Assembly: GCA_902805545.1 (NCBI GenBank)
Contig: CADCTD010000063.1
Location: forward strand, 1-64,000
Origin: an uncultured Craurococcus sp.
GTDB lineage: Bacteria > Pseudomonadota > Alphaproteobacteria > Acetobacterales > Acetobacteraceae
Length of the DNA stretch: 64,000 nucleotides
Direction: 5' to 3'
The position numbers and the translations under genes are program-made. The notes below the pieces were generated by a model. The model was not told the origin of the DNA. It did not search any database and was given only the letters and a program-made list of their open reading frames with translations. Shown here one piece after another: positions 16,491-24,632 of this stretch. Position 1 is the first letter of the stretch. Every line of letters begins with the position of its first letter.

Positions 16491-17657
16491 ATGGATCAGA
16501 CGCTCGCCGAAACGCTCGCCGGGTGGCGCCGCCACCTGCACGCCCATCCGGGCCTTACCCTGCACGAGGCGGAGACGGCCGCCTTCGTCGCCGCAAAGCT
16601 GCGGGAGATGGGGATCGAGGTCGCCGAGGGAATCGGCGGGCATGGGCTGGTGGCGACGCTGCGGCGCGGCCCCGGCGCCCAGGGCGGCGGGTCGAACCGC
16701 TCGGTCGGGCTGCGGGCCGACATGGATGCGCTGCCGATCCAGGAGTTGAACGAGGCGCTGCCCTACCGTTCCACCACGCCCGGGGTGATGCATGCCTGCG
16801 GGCATGACGGGCATACCGCCGCGCTGCTCGGCGCCGCTGCCCTGCTGCAGCAGGATGAGGGCTGGACGGGGACGGTCCAGCTCGTCTTCCAGCCGGCGGA
16901 GGAAGGCGGCGGCGGGGCGCGGGCGATGATCGCCGACGGGCTGTTCCAGCGCTTCCCGATGGAGCGGATCTTCGGCTGGCACAACTGGCCGGGGTTGGAG
17001 GCGGGGACGATCGCCGTGCACGAGGGGCCGGTGATGGCGGCGGGGGCACGGTTCGAGATCGCGCTGACCGGCCATGCGGGACATGCCGCCCTGCCGCATC
17101 TGACGCGGGACCCGATGATCGGCGCGGGGCACTGCATCGTCGCGCTGCAATCCATCGTCGCCCGCAACATCGACCCGATGCAGGCGGCGGTGGTCAGCGT
17201 GACCGTCGCCGAGGCGGGGGAGGCGCAGAACCAGGTGGCAAGCCGCGCCGTGCTGAAGGGCACCGCGCGCTGGCTGGTGCCGGAGACGGGCGAGGCGATC
17301 GAGGCGGCGATGCGGCGGGTCGCGGCGGGCGTCGCCGCGACCTTCGGGCTGGAGGCGGAGGTGCTGTTCAAGGTCGGCGTCGAGCCGACGGTGAACCATC
17401 CGGCGGAGCGGGAGCTGGCGGCGACGGCGGCCGGGGCGGTGACGGCGGTGCGGCGGGACCTGCCGCCGGCGATGACGGGAGAGGATTTCTCCTTCTTCCT
17501 GAAGGAGGTTCCGGGCGCCTTCGTCTGGATCGGCAACGGGCCGGGCGATGGCGGGCGGGAGCTGCACAACCCGGCCTATGACTTCAATGATGCCATCCTG
17601 CCGGTCGCCAGCGGCTATCTGGTTGAGGTGGCGAAACGGGCCCTCGCCGGCGCATAA
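16491..17657 (+). CDS. M20D-family amidohydrolase (HipO/IlvA-acetyl type)
   Basis: A 388-residue di-metal amidohydrolase of the hippurate hydrolase/N-acetyl-amino-acid deacetylase group. Visible motifs are RADMDALP (75-82), MHACGHDGHT (100-109) with metal ligands Cys103 and His105, PAEEG with Glu137/Glu138, FGWHNWPG, and MTGEDFSFF near the C terminus. It removes an N-acyl group from an amino acid in the cytoplasm. The exact acyl donor cannot be read from sequence. It is followed 23 nt later by the muramidase gene; whether they share a transcript is unclear. Confidence 0.92.
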   Translation: MDQTLAETLAGWRRHLHAHPGLTLHEAETAAFVAAKLREMGIEVAEGIGGHGLVATLRRGPGAQGGGSNRSVGLRADMDALPIQELNEALPYRSTTPGVMHACGHDGHTAALLGAAALLQQDEGWTGTVQLVFQPAEEGGGGARAMIADGLFQRFPMERIFGWHNWPGLEAGTIAVHEGPVMAAGARFEIALTGHAGHAALPHLTRDPMIGAGHCIVALQSIVARNIDPMQAAVVSVTVAEAGEAQNQVASRAVLKGTARWLVPETGEAIEAAMRRVAAGVAATFGLEAEVLFKVGVEPTVNHPAERELAATAAGAVTAVRRDLPPAMTGEDFSFFLKEVPGAFVWIGNGPGDGGRELHNPAYDFNDAILPVASGYLVEVAKRALAGA

Positions 17658-17680
17658 TCGCCGGTGGAGGTTGCTCGGCG

Positions 17681-18550
17681 ATGGTGGGCTTGATTGCGAA
17701 GGGTGTCGGCCGGGGGCGGACGAATGATCCGTCCGATGTGCTGGTGGTCGAGCAGCTGCTGCTCCGGCACGGGCGCTGGACCTTTCCGCAGGGGCTGCCC
17801 GTGGCGAACGGCACGGCGGATGCGGCGACCGTCGCCGCCATCGAGGCCTTCCAGCGCAATGCGATGGGGCTGCTGAGGCCGGACGGGACGGTCGATCCGG
17901 GCGGGCTGACCATCCGCTTCCTCGACCGGCCGATCATAGCGGGCCCCCGGCACAGGGTCTTCCGCGAAGTCTGCTGGGCGCGGCCGGAGACCTCCGCCAT
18001 CACGCCAGCCCTGTTCGAGGCAGCCGCCACGAGCCTCGGCTGCGAGGTCGCGGCCATCCGGGCGGTGGCGCAGGTGGAGACCAAACGCTCGGCCTGGGAC
18101 GAGGAGGGGCGGCCGACTATCCTCTTCGAGCGGCACAAGTTCCGGAAGCATACGGGCGGGGCCTACAGCCGCTCGCATCCCGACCTGTCCGGCCCGCAGG
18201 GCGCCTATGGCCGGTTCAGCGCGCAATACCCGAAGCTTCGCCGCGCCGCGCTGCTCGACGAGGCGGCGGCGCTGAAATCCGCCTCCTGGGGCACCTTCCA
18301 GATCCTCGGCGAGAACCACGGGGCGGCCGGCTTCGACACGGTCGAGGCCTTCGTCGACGCGATGATGCAGAACGACGCCCGGCATCTCGAGGCCTTCGTC
18401 GCCTTCGTCGGCGCCAACAGGGCCATGAGGAAGGCGCTGCAGGACAAGGATTGGGCCGGCTTCGCATCGCGCTACAACGGGTCGGGCTACCGGGACAACG
18501 ACTACGACAACCAGATGAGGGCGGCCTATGAGCGGCTCAGCAAGGGCTAG
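17681..18550 (+). CDS. N-acetylmuramidase with peptidoglycan-binding-like N terminus
   Basis: A 289-residue protein without signal peptide. Residues about 15-82 look like a peptidoglycan-binding_1-type domain, and residues about 105-287 match the DUF3380 N-acetylmuramidase family (VETKR with Glu133, LFERHKF with Glu150, SASWGTFQILG at 200-210, and a YNGSGY region). Such enzymes cut the glycan strand of peptidoglycan; relatives are phage endolysins and some type VI effectors. No holin, spanin or phage structural genes are nearby. The 3' end overlaps an exported small protein by 23 nt, an arrangement common for a cell-wall toxin and its periplasmic immunity protein. Confidence 0.85.
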   Translation: MVGLIAKGVGRGRTNDPSDVLVVEQLLLRHGRWTFPQGLPVANGTADAATVAAIEAFQRNAMGLLRPDGTVDPGGLTIRFLDRPIIAGPRHRVFREVCWARPETSAITPALFEAAATSLGCEVAAIRAVAQVETKRSAWDEEGRPTILFERHKFRKHTGGAYSRSHPDLSGPQGAYGRFSAQYPKLRRAALLDEAAALKSASWGTFQILGENHGAAGFDTVEAFVDAMMQNDARHLEAFVAFVGANRAMRKALQDKDWAGFASRYNGSGYRDNDYDNQMRAAYERLSKG

Positions 18551-19073
18551 CCTCGCGCTGCTGGCGGCGCTGCTGCCGGCCTGCGCGGAGGCCGGCGGCC
18601 CCGATGCGGCGGGGCTGGAGGCGGCGGCGCGGCGCGAGCTGCCGCTGGCCGGCCAACTCGCTAGCGAGCCGCCGCGGCGATGGACGCCGGGGCAGGGCGT
18701 GACGCTGTCGCTCCTCCCCGTCCGCTTCCGGCCGGCCAGGCCGAGCTTCCCCAACCAGCAGAACTGGTGCGGGCTGGCGATCGGCTCGCCGGATGGGTCG
18801 GCCACCACCCTCGTCACGCTCGGCACCGACTGGACCGAGACGGTGAGCTGCAACGGGCTGCGCGAGGCGGGCGAGGTGCCCGCGGCGGGCGGCGTGCCGC
18901 GCTTCGTCCTGGTCTATGCGGCGAGCTCGCCCAATGCCGAGGTCCGGGTGCCGGTGGTCCTGCGCTGGGAGGCGGGGCGGGCGGTGCTGGATGCCGAGGC
19001 CTCGCAGCAGGTGGACGAGGCGGGGCGGGGCGGCAGCCTGGAGCGGATCAGGGCGGCGCTCCGGCCGCGCTGA
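18528..19073 (+). CDS. Exported protein or lipoprotein overlapping the muramidase gene (candidate immunity)
   Basis: A 181-residue protein with an N-terminal signal (SARASLALLAALLPAC). Cys19 in LPAC could be a lipobox, or signal peptidase I may cut at AEA-GG. The mature part has two further cysteines (in NWCGLAIG and VSCNGL) and no family I recognise. Its ATG is inside the muramidase gene (23-nt overlap), so its synthesis is tied to that enzyme. By analogy with Tse/Tsi pairs a periplasmic inhibitor is a reasonable guess, but there is no sequence match to support it. Its end overlaps the convergent P1 peptidase by 26 nt. Confidence 0.7.
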   Translation: MSGSARASLALLAALLPACAEAGGPDAAGLEAAARRELPLAGQLASEPPRRWTPGQGVTLSLLPVRFRPARPSFPNQQNWCGLAIGSPDGSATTLVTLGTDWTETVSCNGLREAGEVPAAGGVPRFVLVYAASSPNAEVRVPVVLRWEAGRAVLDAEASQQVDEAGRGGSLERIRAALRPR

Positions 19074-20064
19074 GATCGCGCCAGCCGGGGCGGTCGCCGA
19101 GCGCGGTCGCATGGAAGACGCCCCTGGCGACGGCGCGGGCGAGGGTCGAGGCCGCGAGGTGGCCGAGGCGGGCGAGCATGCCGGGGCCGGTGAGGCGCAC
19201 CCGGCCGGTCGCCAGGGCGAAGACGCTGTCGCCGTCGAAGGGCGTATGGATCGGCCGGATCGCCTGGGCTAGGCCGTCGGCCGCCATGATGGCGAGGCGG
19301 GAGAGCTCTCCCTTGTCGAGCGCGGCATTGACCGCGACGACGGCGATGGTGGTGTTTGCCATGGGGTTCACCGCGGAGCCGAGCGGGAGGGGCATCTCCG
19401 GCTCCGGCCGCCAGTCGGCCGGCGGCGGTCCGAGGCCGCCGAACTCCCCGTCCAGCTCGTGCGGCCAGGACCAGAAGTGGCGGCAGCCGGGCATCACCGC
19501 GCTGCCGAAGCTGTTGATGGCGGCGAGCGCGCCGATCTGCAGGCCGTCGGCGGTGACGGTGCTGGCGCTGCCGAGGCCGCCCTTCACCCGGCCGGAGCGG
19601 GCGCCGAGCCCGGCGCCGGCATTGCCGAGGGTGAAGTCCGGGCCGATGGCGGCGAGGGCGGCGCGGCCGAGCGCGGCATAGGGCGGCGCCTCGCCCCAGG
19701 CCTTGTCGCCGCCATTCATCAGGTCGAAGAGGATGGCGCCGGGGACCACGGGCACCGTCGTCCCGCCGAAGGCGACGCCGCGGCCGCGGGCGCCGAGCGC
19801 CGCGACCACGGCGCCGGCCGCATCGAGCCCGTACATGGAGCCGCCGGACAGGACGACGGCATCGACCGTGTTGCCGATGCTGGCCGGGTCGAGGGACTGG
19901 ATATTCAGCGTGCCGGGGGCGCCGCCGCGGATCTCGGCGGCGGCGGGGCAGCGCTCCTCCGGGTAGATGACGGTGGTGCCGGTGCGGATGCGGTGGTCCT
20001 CCGCCTGGCCGACGAGGATGCCCTCGACATCGGTGATGAGGTTGCGCGGGCCGGGGCCGATCAT
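19048..20064 (-). CDS. P1-family peptidase (DmpA-like aminopeptidase)
   Basis: A 338-residue member of peptidase family P1 (S58), the self-processing Ntn-type fold of DmpA and beta-peptidyl aminopeptidases. The chain carries the family blocks VVLSGGSMYGLDAA, KGGLGSAS and, at about 237-246, NTTIAVVAVN, where the autocleavage site and N-terminal nucleophile (a Thr of the NTT group) should lie. HTPFDGDSVFALATG follows. These enzymes release N-terminal residues from short peptides, some with D- or beta-residues. No signal peptide. A stand-alone gene, divergent from the GNAT gene at 20112. Confidence 0.9.
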   Translation of the reverse strand: MIGPGPRNLITDVEGILVGQAEDHRIRTGTTVIYPEERCPAAAEIRGGAPGTLNIQSLDPASIGNTVDAVVLSGGSMYGLDAAGAVVAALGARGRGVAFGGTTVPVVPGAILFDLMNGGDKAWGEAPPYAALGRAALAAIGPDFTLGNAGAGLGARSGRVKGGLGSASTVTADGLQIGALAAINSFGSAVMPGCRHFWSWPHELDGEFGGLGPPPADWRPEPEMPLPLGSAVNPMANTTIAVVAVNAALDKGELSRLAIMAADGLAQAIRPIHTPFDGDSVFALATGRVRLTGPGMLARLGHLAASTLARAVARGVFHATALGDRPGWRDLSAAGAPP

Positions 20065-20111
20065 GCGGCAGAGCCTCGCATGGCGGGCGGCGGCGCGCTA
20101 TCCGGTCGGGC

Positions 20112-20558
20112 ATGGATTGGCGACGGATGACCGAGGCGGACCTGCCGGGGGTGGTGGCCCTCGCCGGGGCGCTGCACCCGCATCACCCGGAGGCGCCGGC
20201 GGTCTTCGCCGAGCGGCTGGCGCTGGCGCCGGAGGGGTGCTGGGTGCTGGGGGAGGGGCAGGGCTATGCGCTGGCGCATCCCTGGACCGGGCTGGCGCCG
20301 CCGCCCCTCGATTCGCTGTTGGGGGCGGTGCCGGAGGGGCCTTGGCACCTGCACGACATCGCGCTGCTGCCGGCGGTGCGCGGGGCGGGGCATGCGGCGC
20401 GGCTGCTGGCGCGCTGGCCGGTGGCGACGCTGGTCGCCGTCGCGGGGACCGGCAGGTACTGGGCGCGGCAGGGCTTCCGCGAGGTTCCCTGCGCCGATCC
20501 GGCGGCGCTCGCCAGTTATGGGGCGGGCGCGCGGTTCATGGGGCGGGGCGGGATCTGA
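20112..20558 (+). CDS. GNAT-family N-acetyltransferase
   Basis: A 148-residue single GNAT domain. It begins MDWRRMTEADLPGV and contains the acetyl-CoA loop VRGAGHAARLL (residues about 89-99), then GRYWARQGFREV, the typical beta6-alpha4 region. It transfers an acetyl group to an amine of an unidentified substrate. The 289 bp between it and the next gene hold no supported gene, only GC-rich sequence. Confidence 0.85.
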   Translation: MDWRRMTEADLPGVVALAGALHPHHPEAPAVFAERLALAPEGCWVLGEGQGYALAHPWTGLAPPPLDSLLGAVPEGPWHLHDIALLPAVRGAGHAARLLARWPVATLVAVAGTGRYWARQGFREVPCADPAALASYGAGARFMGRGGI

Positions 20559-20847
20559 TCCAGGCGGCGGAGCGGCCGGCGGCATCGACATGGCGGGGGC
20601 GCCAATGAGGCATGCACCGTTCCGGGGAAGGGTCGCGTCTTCGGCGGCAGGCCGGCGGGAAGCGGGCAACCAGCGCGACGGTCGGGGCACCGGGCGGGGG
20701 AAGGGGAGCTCGAGGCGCATCGGCGGCATGCGGGCGGCGCGCTCCCCGTCATCCGGTTGAAGGCCTGCACCTCCGGGCTGAGGCGAGGACCGACGGGCGG
20801 CTCCCGGTAACCTTCGCGTATGGTTGCCGCCCTAGCTTTCCAGGCCC

Positions 20848-23490
20848 ATGTTGCGGTGCACCATGCCGATGATGATCCCTCGCAGCGCTGCCGCCGGCTA
20901 CCAGGCCCGGTCCCTGTTCCGGCCGCGCAGCCTCGTGCTGCTCGCCGATCCGGCGCAGCCGGAGGCGGTGGTGCTGGCCGCCAACATCGCCGCGGGCGGC
21001 TTCGAGGGCCGCGCCTATGCGGTTGGGATGGCGGTGACTGGGCTGCTGCCAGCGGATTCTGTCGAGGCGCTGCCGGAGGTGCCGGACCTGGCCGTGCTCT
21101 GCCTCCCGCCGGCGGCGCTGGAGCCCGCCATGGCGGCATTGGCGCAGCGGGGGTGTTTCGCGGCCATCGTGCCGGGGCAGGCACCGGAACTGGGCGCCAT
21201 CTCCGCGCGCACGGGCGTGAGGGCGCTGGGGCAGGGGAGCTTCGGCCTCTGCATCCCGGCGATCGGGCTGAATGCCTCGCTTTCCCACATCCAGCCGGCG
21301 GCGGGGCGGCTGGCGCTGGTGACGCAGTCGGCGGCGCTGGCGCGGGCGGTGATCGACTGGGCGGCGGCCGAGAAGCTCGGCTTCAGCCATGTGATCGGCA
21401 TCGGCGGCAATGCGACGCTCGGCTTCGCCGCCTCGCTCGACTGGCTGGCGCGGGATGCGGGAACAGGGGCGGTGCTGCTCGACCTGCGGCGGGTGCGCAA
21501 CCGGCGGGCCTTCGTCTCGGCGGCGCGGGCGACGGCCAGGACCCGCCCGGTGATGGCGATCCGCGCCGGGGGTCGGAGCGGCGATGCCTCGGGCCTCGCC
21601 GATGCGGTGATGGAGGCGGCGCTGCGGCGCGCCGGCGTGCTGCGCGTCTCGGGGCTCGAGGACCTGCTTTCGGCGGCGGAGACGCTGGCGCGGGTCCGGC
21701 TGCGGCCGGGGGTGCGGGAGGCACGGGTCGCCATCGTCACCAACGGGATCGGGCTCGGCCACATGGCGGCGGATGCGGTCATCGCCGCGGGCGGGTGCCT
21801 TGCCGAGCTGGCGCCGGAGTCGCTGGCTGCCTTCGGGATGCTGCTGCCGCCGGGCTGGGTGGCGGGCAACCCGCTCTCGCTCGGGCCGGCGGCGGGGCCG
21901 CGGCTCGCCGAGGCGGCGGCGATGCTGGCCGGGCTGGCGGAGGTGGATGCCGTGATCGCCCTGCACGCCCCGGCGCCGGGCGAGGCATCGCCCGAGGCGG
22001 CCGATGCGGCGGCGGAGGCGATGATTGCCGCGGCGAAGACTGGCACCGGGCGTGCGGCGCCCATCCTCATCGGCTGGACCGGGCAGGCGACGGCGGCGCG
22101 GCAGCGGCAGCGGATGACGGAGGCGGGGCTCGCCGTCTTCACCACGCCCGAGGCGGTGGCGCGGGGGGCGATGCACCTGGCGGCCGACCGGCGGAACCGC
22201 GCCTCGGCGGCGGAGCTGCCCTCGCGCGAGGTGCTGGAGCTGGCGCCGGACCGGGCGGCGGTGCGGCGCATCCTCGCCGCGGCGCGGGCGGCGGGGCGAC
22301 ACGGGCTGACGGCGGAGGAGGGCCTCGGCGTGCTCGCCGCCTACGGCATCCCGACCGTGCCGGGGCGGCATGCGGCGGGGCCGGCCGAGGCGGCGGATGC
22401 GGCGGCGATGCTCGGCTTCCCGGTGGTGCTGAAGATCCTCAGCCCGGACCTCAAGCACAAGAGCGATGCCGGGGGCGTCGTCACCAACCTGGCCAGCGCC
22501 GAGGCGGTGCGGGCGGCGGCGGCGGCGATGCTGGCGCGCATCCGTGCCATCAGGCCGGAGGTGCGGATCGAGGGGCTGCTGGTGCAGCGGCAGGCGGCAC
22601 GCGCCCTCGAGCTGCGGCTGCGGCTCGGCGATGACGCGATGTTCGGGCCCTGGATCGGCTTCGGCCATGGCGGCACGGCGGCCGACCTCGCGGCGGATGA
22701 GGCGCATGACCTGCCGCCGCTCAACCTGGCGCTGGCCGACCAGCTCGTCGGCCGGTCGCGCATGGCGCAGCTGCTGGGCGGCTTCCGCGATCACCGCCCG
22801 GCGGACCGGGGGGCGGTGGCGGAGGCGCTGGTGCGGCTGTCGCAGATCGCGGTGGATTTCCCGGAGATCGCCGGCCTCACCATCAACCCGCTCTTCGCCG
22901 ATGCCCGGGGCGTGCTGGCGGTCGATGCCAAGCTGGCGCTGCGGCCGGCGGGCGAGGTGGGCGAGCTGGCGATCCCGCCCTATCCGGCGGAGCTGGCGCG
23001 GCCCTTCCGCACCAAGTCGGGGGAGGTGCTGACCATCCGGCCGATCCGGCCGGAGGATGCGGCGGCGCTGGGCGAGGCCTTCCGCCGGCTCGACCCGGAG
23101 GATATCCGCCGACGCTTCTTCTCCCCGCTGCGCGAGCTGTCGCCGGCGCTGACGGCGCGGCTGACGCAGATCGACTACGACCGTGAGATGGCCTTCATCG
23201 GTTGCGACGAGGCAGGGGCGATCCGCGGCGTGGCGCGGCTGATCCGCGACCCGGTGGGGCCGGAGGCGGAGTTCGCGGTAATTGTCGAGCAGGCGATGAA
23301 GGGGCGGGGACTCGGCCGGCACCTGATGGAGCGGCTGTTCGAATGGGGCCGCGCCATGGGGGTGACGGAGGTGGCCGGGCAGGTTCTTGCCGATAACCGG
23401 CCGATGCTGGCCTTCGTCCGCAGCCTCGGCTTCAGCCTCCGGCGTTCGCCGGAGGAGGATGAGGTGATGGAGGCGCGGCTGACGCTGTGA
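20848..23490 (+). CDS. Pat/PatZ-like protein acyltransferase (ACD domains + GNAT)
   Basis: An 880-residue fusion. Residues 1-470 resemble the CoA-binding and ligase parts of ADP-forming acyl-CoA synthetases, about 480-690 the ATP-grasp subunit (VVLKILSPDLKHKSD near 528-545), and about 725-875 a GNAT domain (KGRGLGRHLMERL). The histidine normally phosphorylated in active synthetases should lie in an SHTGA-like segment at about 240-255; here the chain reads RAGGRSGDASG with no His. The protein is thus probably not a synthetase but a lysine acetyltransferase of the Pat type, which modifies acyl-CoA synthetases and similar enzymes. The start could be ATG 20848, 20863 or 20869. It ends directly against the convergent regulator gene. 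Confidence 0.85.
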   Translation: MLRCTMPMMIPRSAAAGYQARSLFRPRSLVLLADPAQPEAVVLAANIAAGGFEGRAYAVGMAVTGLLPADSVEALPEVPDLAVLCLPPAALEPAMAALAQRGCFAAIVPGQAPELGAISARTGVRALGQGSFGLCIPAIGLNASLSHIQPAAGRLALVTQSAALARAVIDWAAAEKLGFSHVIGIGGNATLGFAASLDWLARDAGTGAVLLDLRRVRNRRAFVSAARATARTRPVMAIRAGGRSGDASGLADAVMEAALRRAGVLRVSGLEDLLSAAETLARVRLRPGVREARVAIVTNGIGLGHMAADAVIAAGGCLAELAPESLAAFGMLLPPGWVAGNPLSLGPAAGPRLAEAAAMLAGLAEVDAVIALHAPAPGEASPEAADAAAEAMIAAAKTGTGRAAPILIGWTGQATAARQRQRMTEAGLAVFTTPEAVARGAMHLAADRRNRASAAELPSREVLELAPDRAAVRRILAAARAAGRHGLTAEEGLGVLAAYGIPTVPGRHAAGPAEAADAAAMLGFPVVLKILSPDLKHKSDAGGVVTNLASAEAVRAAAAAMLARIRAIRPEVRIEGLLVQRQAARALELRLRLGDDAMFGPWIGFGHGGTAADLAADEAHDLPPLNLALADQLVGRSRMAQLLGGFRDHRPADRGAVAEALVRLSQIAVDFPEIAGLTINPLFADARGVLAVDAKLALRPAGEVGELAIPPYPAELARPFRTKSGEVLTIRPIRPEDAAALGEAFRRLDPEDIRRRFFSPLRELSPALTARLTQIDYDREMAFIGCDEAGAIRGVARLIRDPVGPEAEFAVIVEQAMKGRGLGRHLMERLFEWGRAMGVTEVAGQVLADNRPMLAFVRSLGFSLRRSPEEDEVMEARLTL

Positions 23491-24369
23491 TCAGTCCGGC
23501 CGGGTGGCGGCGATGAGCTCGCGCACCCGGGCAGCGGCGGTGGCGCCCTTCAGCGCATCGCGCCAGGCGGTCTCGGCGACACGCTGGTGGACGGAGATGG
23601 CTTCGTCGGCCGCCGTGATCATGGCGACGCCGAGCCCGGCCGTCGGCGGCGCATCGGGCGGGAAGGGGCTGCCGACCACATGGGCGCGGTCCCGCCCGCG
23701 CAGGACGATGAAGGCGCCCGACGGGTCCGGCCCGGCGGTGAGGCCGAGCTGCAGGCCGATGGGGACGCTTTCCATCATGGTGGCGATGCTCTCCGCCTCC
23801 GCCAGGGCGGCGGCGCGGCAGCGGGCGCGGGTGCGCTCCGAGACGGCGATGCCGGCGGCGACCCCATCCTGCAGGAAGCGGCGGAGCGCGGCCTCCGACA
23901 GGATGCCGATGATGTTGGGACGGCGCTGCTGGTGCAGCTTCTTGCGGGCGGAGAGCAGGCCGAGTGCCTGGTCGGCCATGGAGCGGGCGGGAACGCGGTC
24001 CGGCGCGGCATCGGCGGCCTCGGTCCAGGCCTCGGCGACGGCGCCCTCGAAGGCATCGGTCGAGACCTGGTAGCAGAGGGCGCCGCCGACCATCAGGATC
24101 TGGTCGGCCTGTTCCTCGACCTGGCGCAGCCGCTCCTGGAAGGCGACGGGGCGGGAGAAGTACTCGACGCCGATCCCGAGCAGGGAGAGGGGCGAGATCT
24201 TCAGCAGTTCGGCAAGGCGCCGGATCGTGTCCAGCTTGATGACCTCGCCTTTCTCGTAGCGGTAGAGGGCGGCGCGGGAGACGCCGAGGCGGGCCGCGAT
24301 CTCCTCCGCCCTGAGGCCCGACTCCAGGCGATAGGCTCGCAACTGTTGCCCGATATCCGCAAACCGCAT
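23491..24369 (-). CDS. XRE-family transcriptional regulator
   Basis: A 292-residue regulator. A Cro/C1 helix-turn-helix spans residues about 8-62 (LRAEEIAARLGVSRAALYRYEKG). The remaining 230 residues are a ligand or oligomerisation region that I cannot assign. The start at 24369 is supported by GGAGG about 7 nt upstream and lies before the helix-turn-helix. Two inverted repeats in the 263-bp region upstream are plausible binding sites, suggesting autoregulation. glxR and hyi lie just upstream in the same direction and are possible targets; the Pat-like gene is convergent and shares the palindromic stop region. Confidence 0.88.
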   Translation of the reverse strand: MRFADIGQQLRAYRLESGLRAEEIAARLGVSRAALYRYEKGEVIKLDTIRRLAELLKISPLSLLGIGVEYFSRPVAFQERLRQVEEQADQILMVGGALCYQVSTDAFEGAVAEAWTEAADAAPDRVPARSMADQALGLLSARKKLHQQRRPNIIGILSEAALRRFLQDGVAAGIAVSERTRARCRAAALAEAESIATMMESVPIGLQLGLTAGPDPSGAFIVLRGRDRAHVVGSPFPPDAPPTAGLGVAMITAADEAISVHQRVAETAWRDALKGATAAARVRELIAATRPD

Positions 24370-24384
24370 CACCAGCCTCCGCCT

Positions 24385-24446
24385 CTTCTCAAATCTGCCA
24401 TCCTGGCCCGGCGATTCGATATCAAAATGGTTAGATTTTTGAGAAG
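24385..24446. promoter_or_regulatory. Spaced inverted repeat upstream of the XRE gene
   Basis: CTTCTCAAATCT (24385-24396) is repeated inverted as AGATTTTTGAGAAG (24433-24446) with a 2-nt insertion, separated by 36 nt of locally AT-rich DNA. It begins 15 nt before the regulator start codon. The position and AT content fit a promoter with an autoregulatory operator. No experimental or family match. Confidence 0.4.
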
Positions 24447-24523
24447 ACATCTCGCGCACCGAACGGGGCGCGTAAAAACCTTGCCTCGCTCTCCATGCGA
24501 AATCAAGTCACGCGAACTTTTGC

Positions 24524-24541
24524 GACATGTTCGTACATGTC
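24524..24541. promoter_or_regulatory. Palindromic operator candidate GACATGT-N4-ACATGTC
   Basis: GACATGTTCGTACATGTC has perfect 7-bp arms around TCGT. It lies between the glxR stop and the XRE gene, about 155 nt upstream of the regulator start. A perfect dyad of this size in AT-richer DNA than its surroundings is a good candidate site for a helix-turn-helix dimer. Confidence 0.4.
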
Positions 24542-24568
24542 TCAAGCGCGTGAGATGTGGCCCAGATG

Positions 24569-24595
24569 CGCCGCACACGCATGGCGCGTGCGGCG
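24569..24595 (-). terminator. Hairpin downstream of glxR
   Basis: CGCCGCACACGC and GCGCGTGCGGCG form a 12-bp stem with one mismatch and an ATG loop, 38 nt past the glxR stop. On the minus strand no T-run follows, so it is a weak or Rho-assisted terminator at best. Confidence 0.3.
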
Positions 24596-24632
24596 GGGGA
24601 GGGTCTGCTGCCGGTCGGGGCAGCGAGCCGGG

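Noticed and set aside
17681-18550. Prophage endolysin
   Set aside because: No holin, spanin, integrase, tail or capsid gene lies nearby, and base composition matches the flanks.
20559-20847. Possible small genes in the 289-bp gap before the Pat-like gene
   Set aside because: Open frames here are short, Arg/Pro-rich and without ribosome sites or recognisable domains.
20749-23322. Open frame of 857 codons on the minus strand opposite the Pat-like gene
   Set aside because: It is Arg/Pro/His-rich with no domain and mirrors the high-GC sense frame. Many similar antisense frames (for example 27562-29253 and 30385-31401) arise from GC bias.
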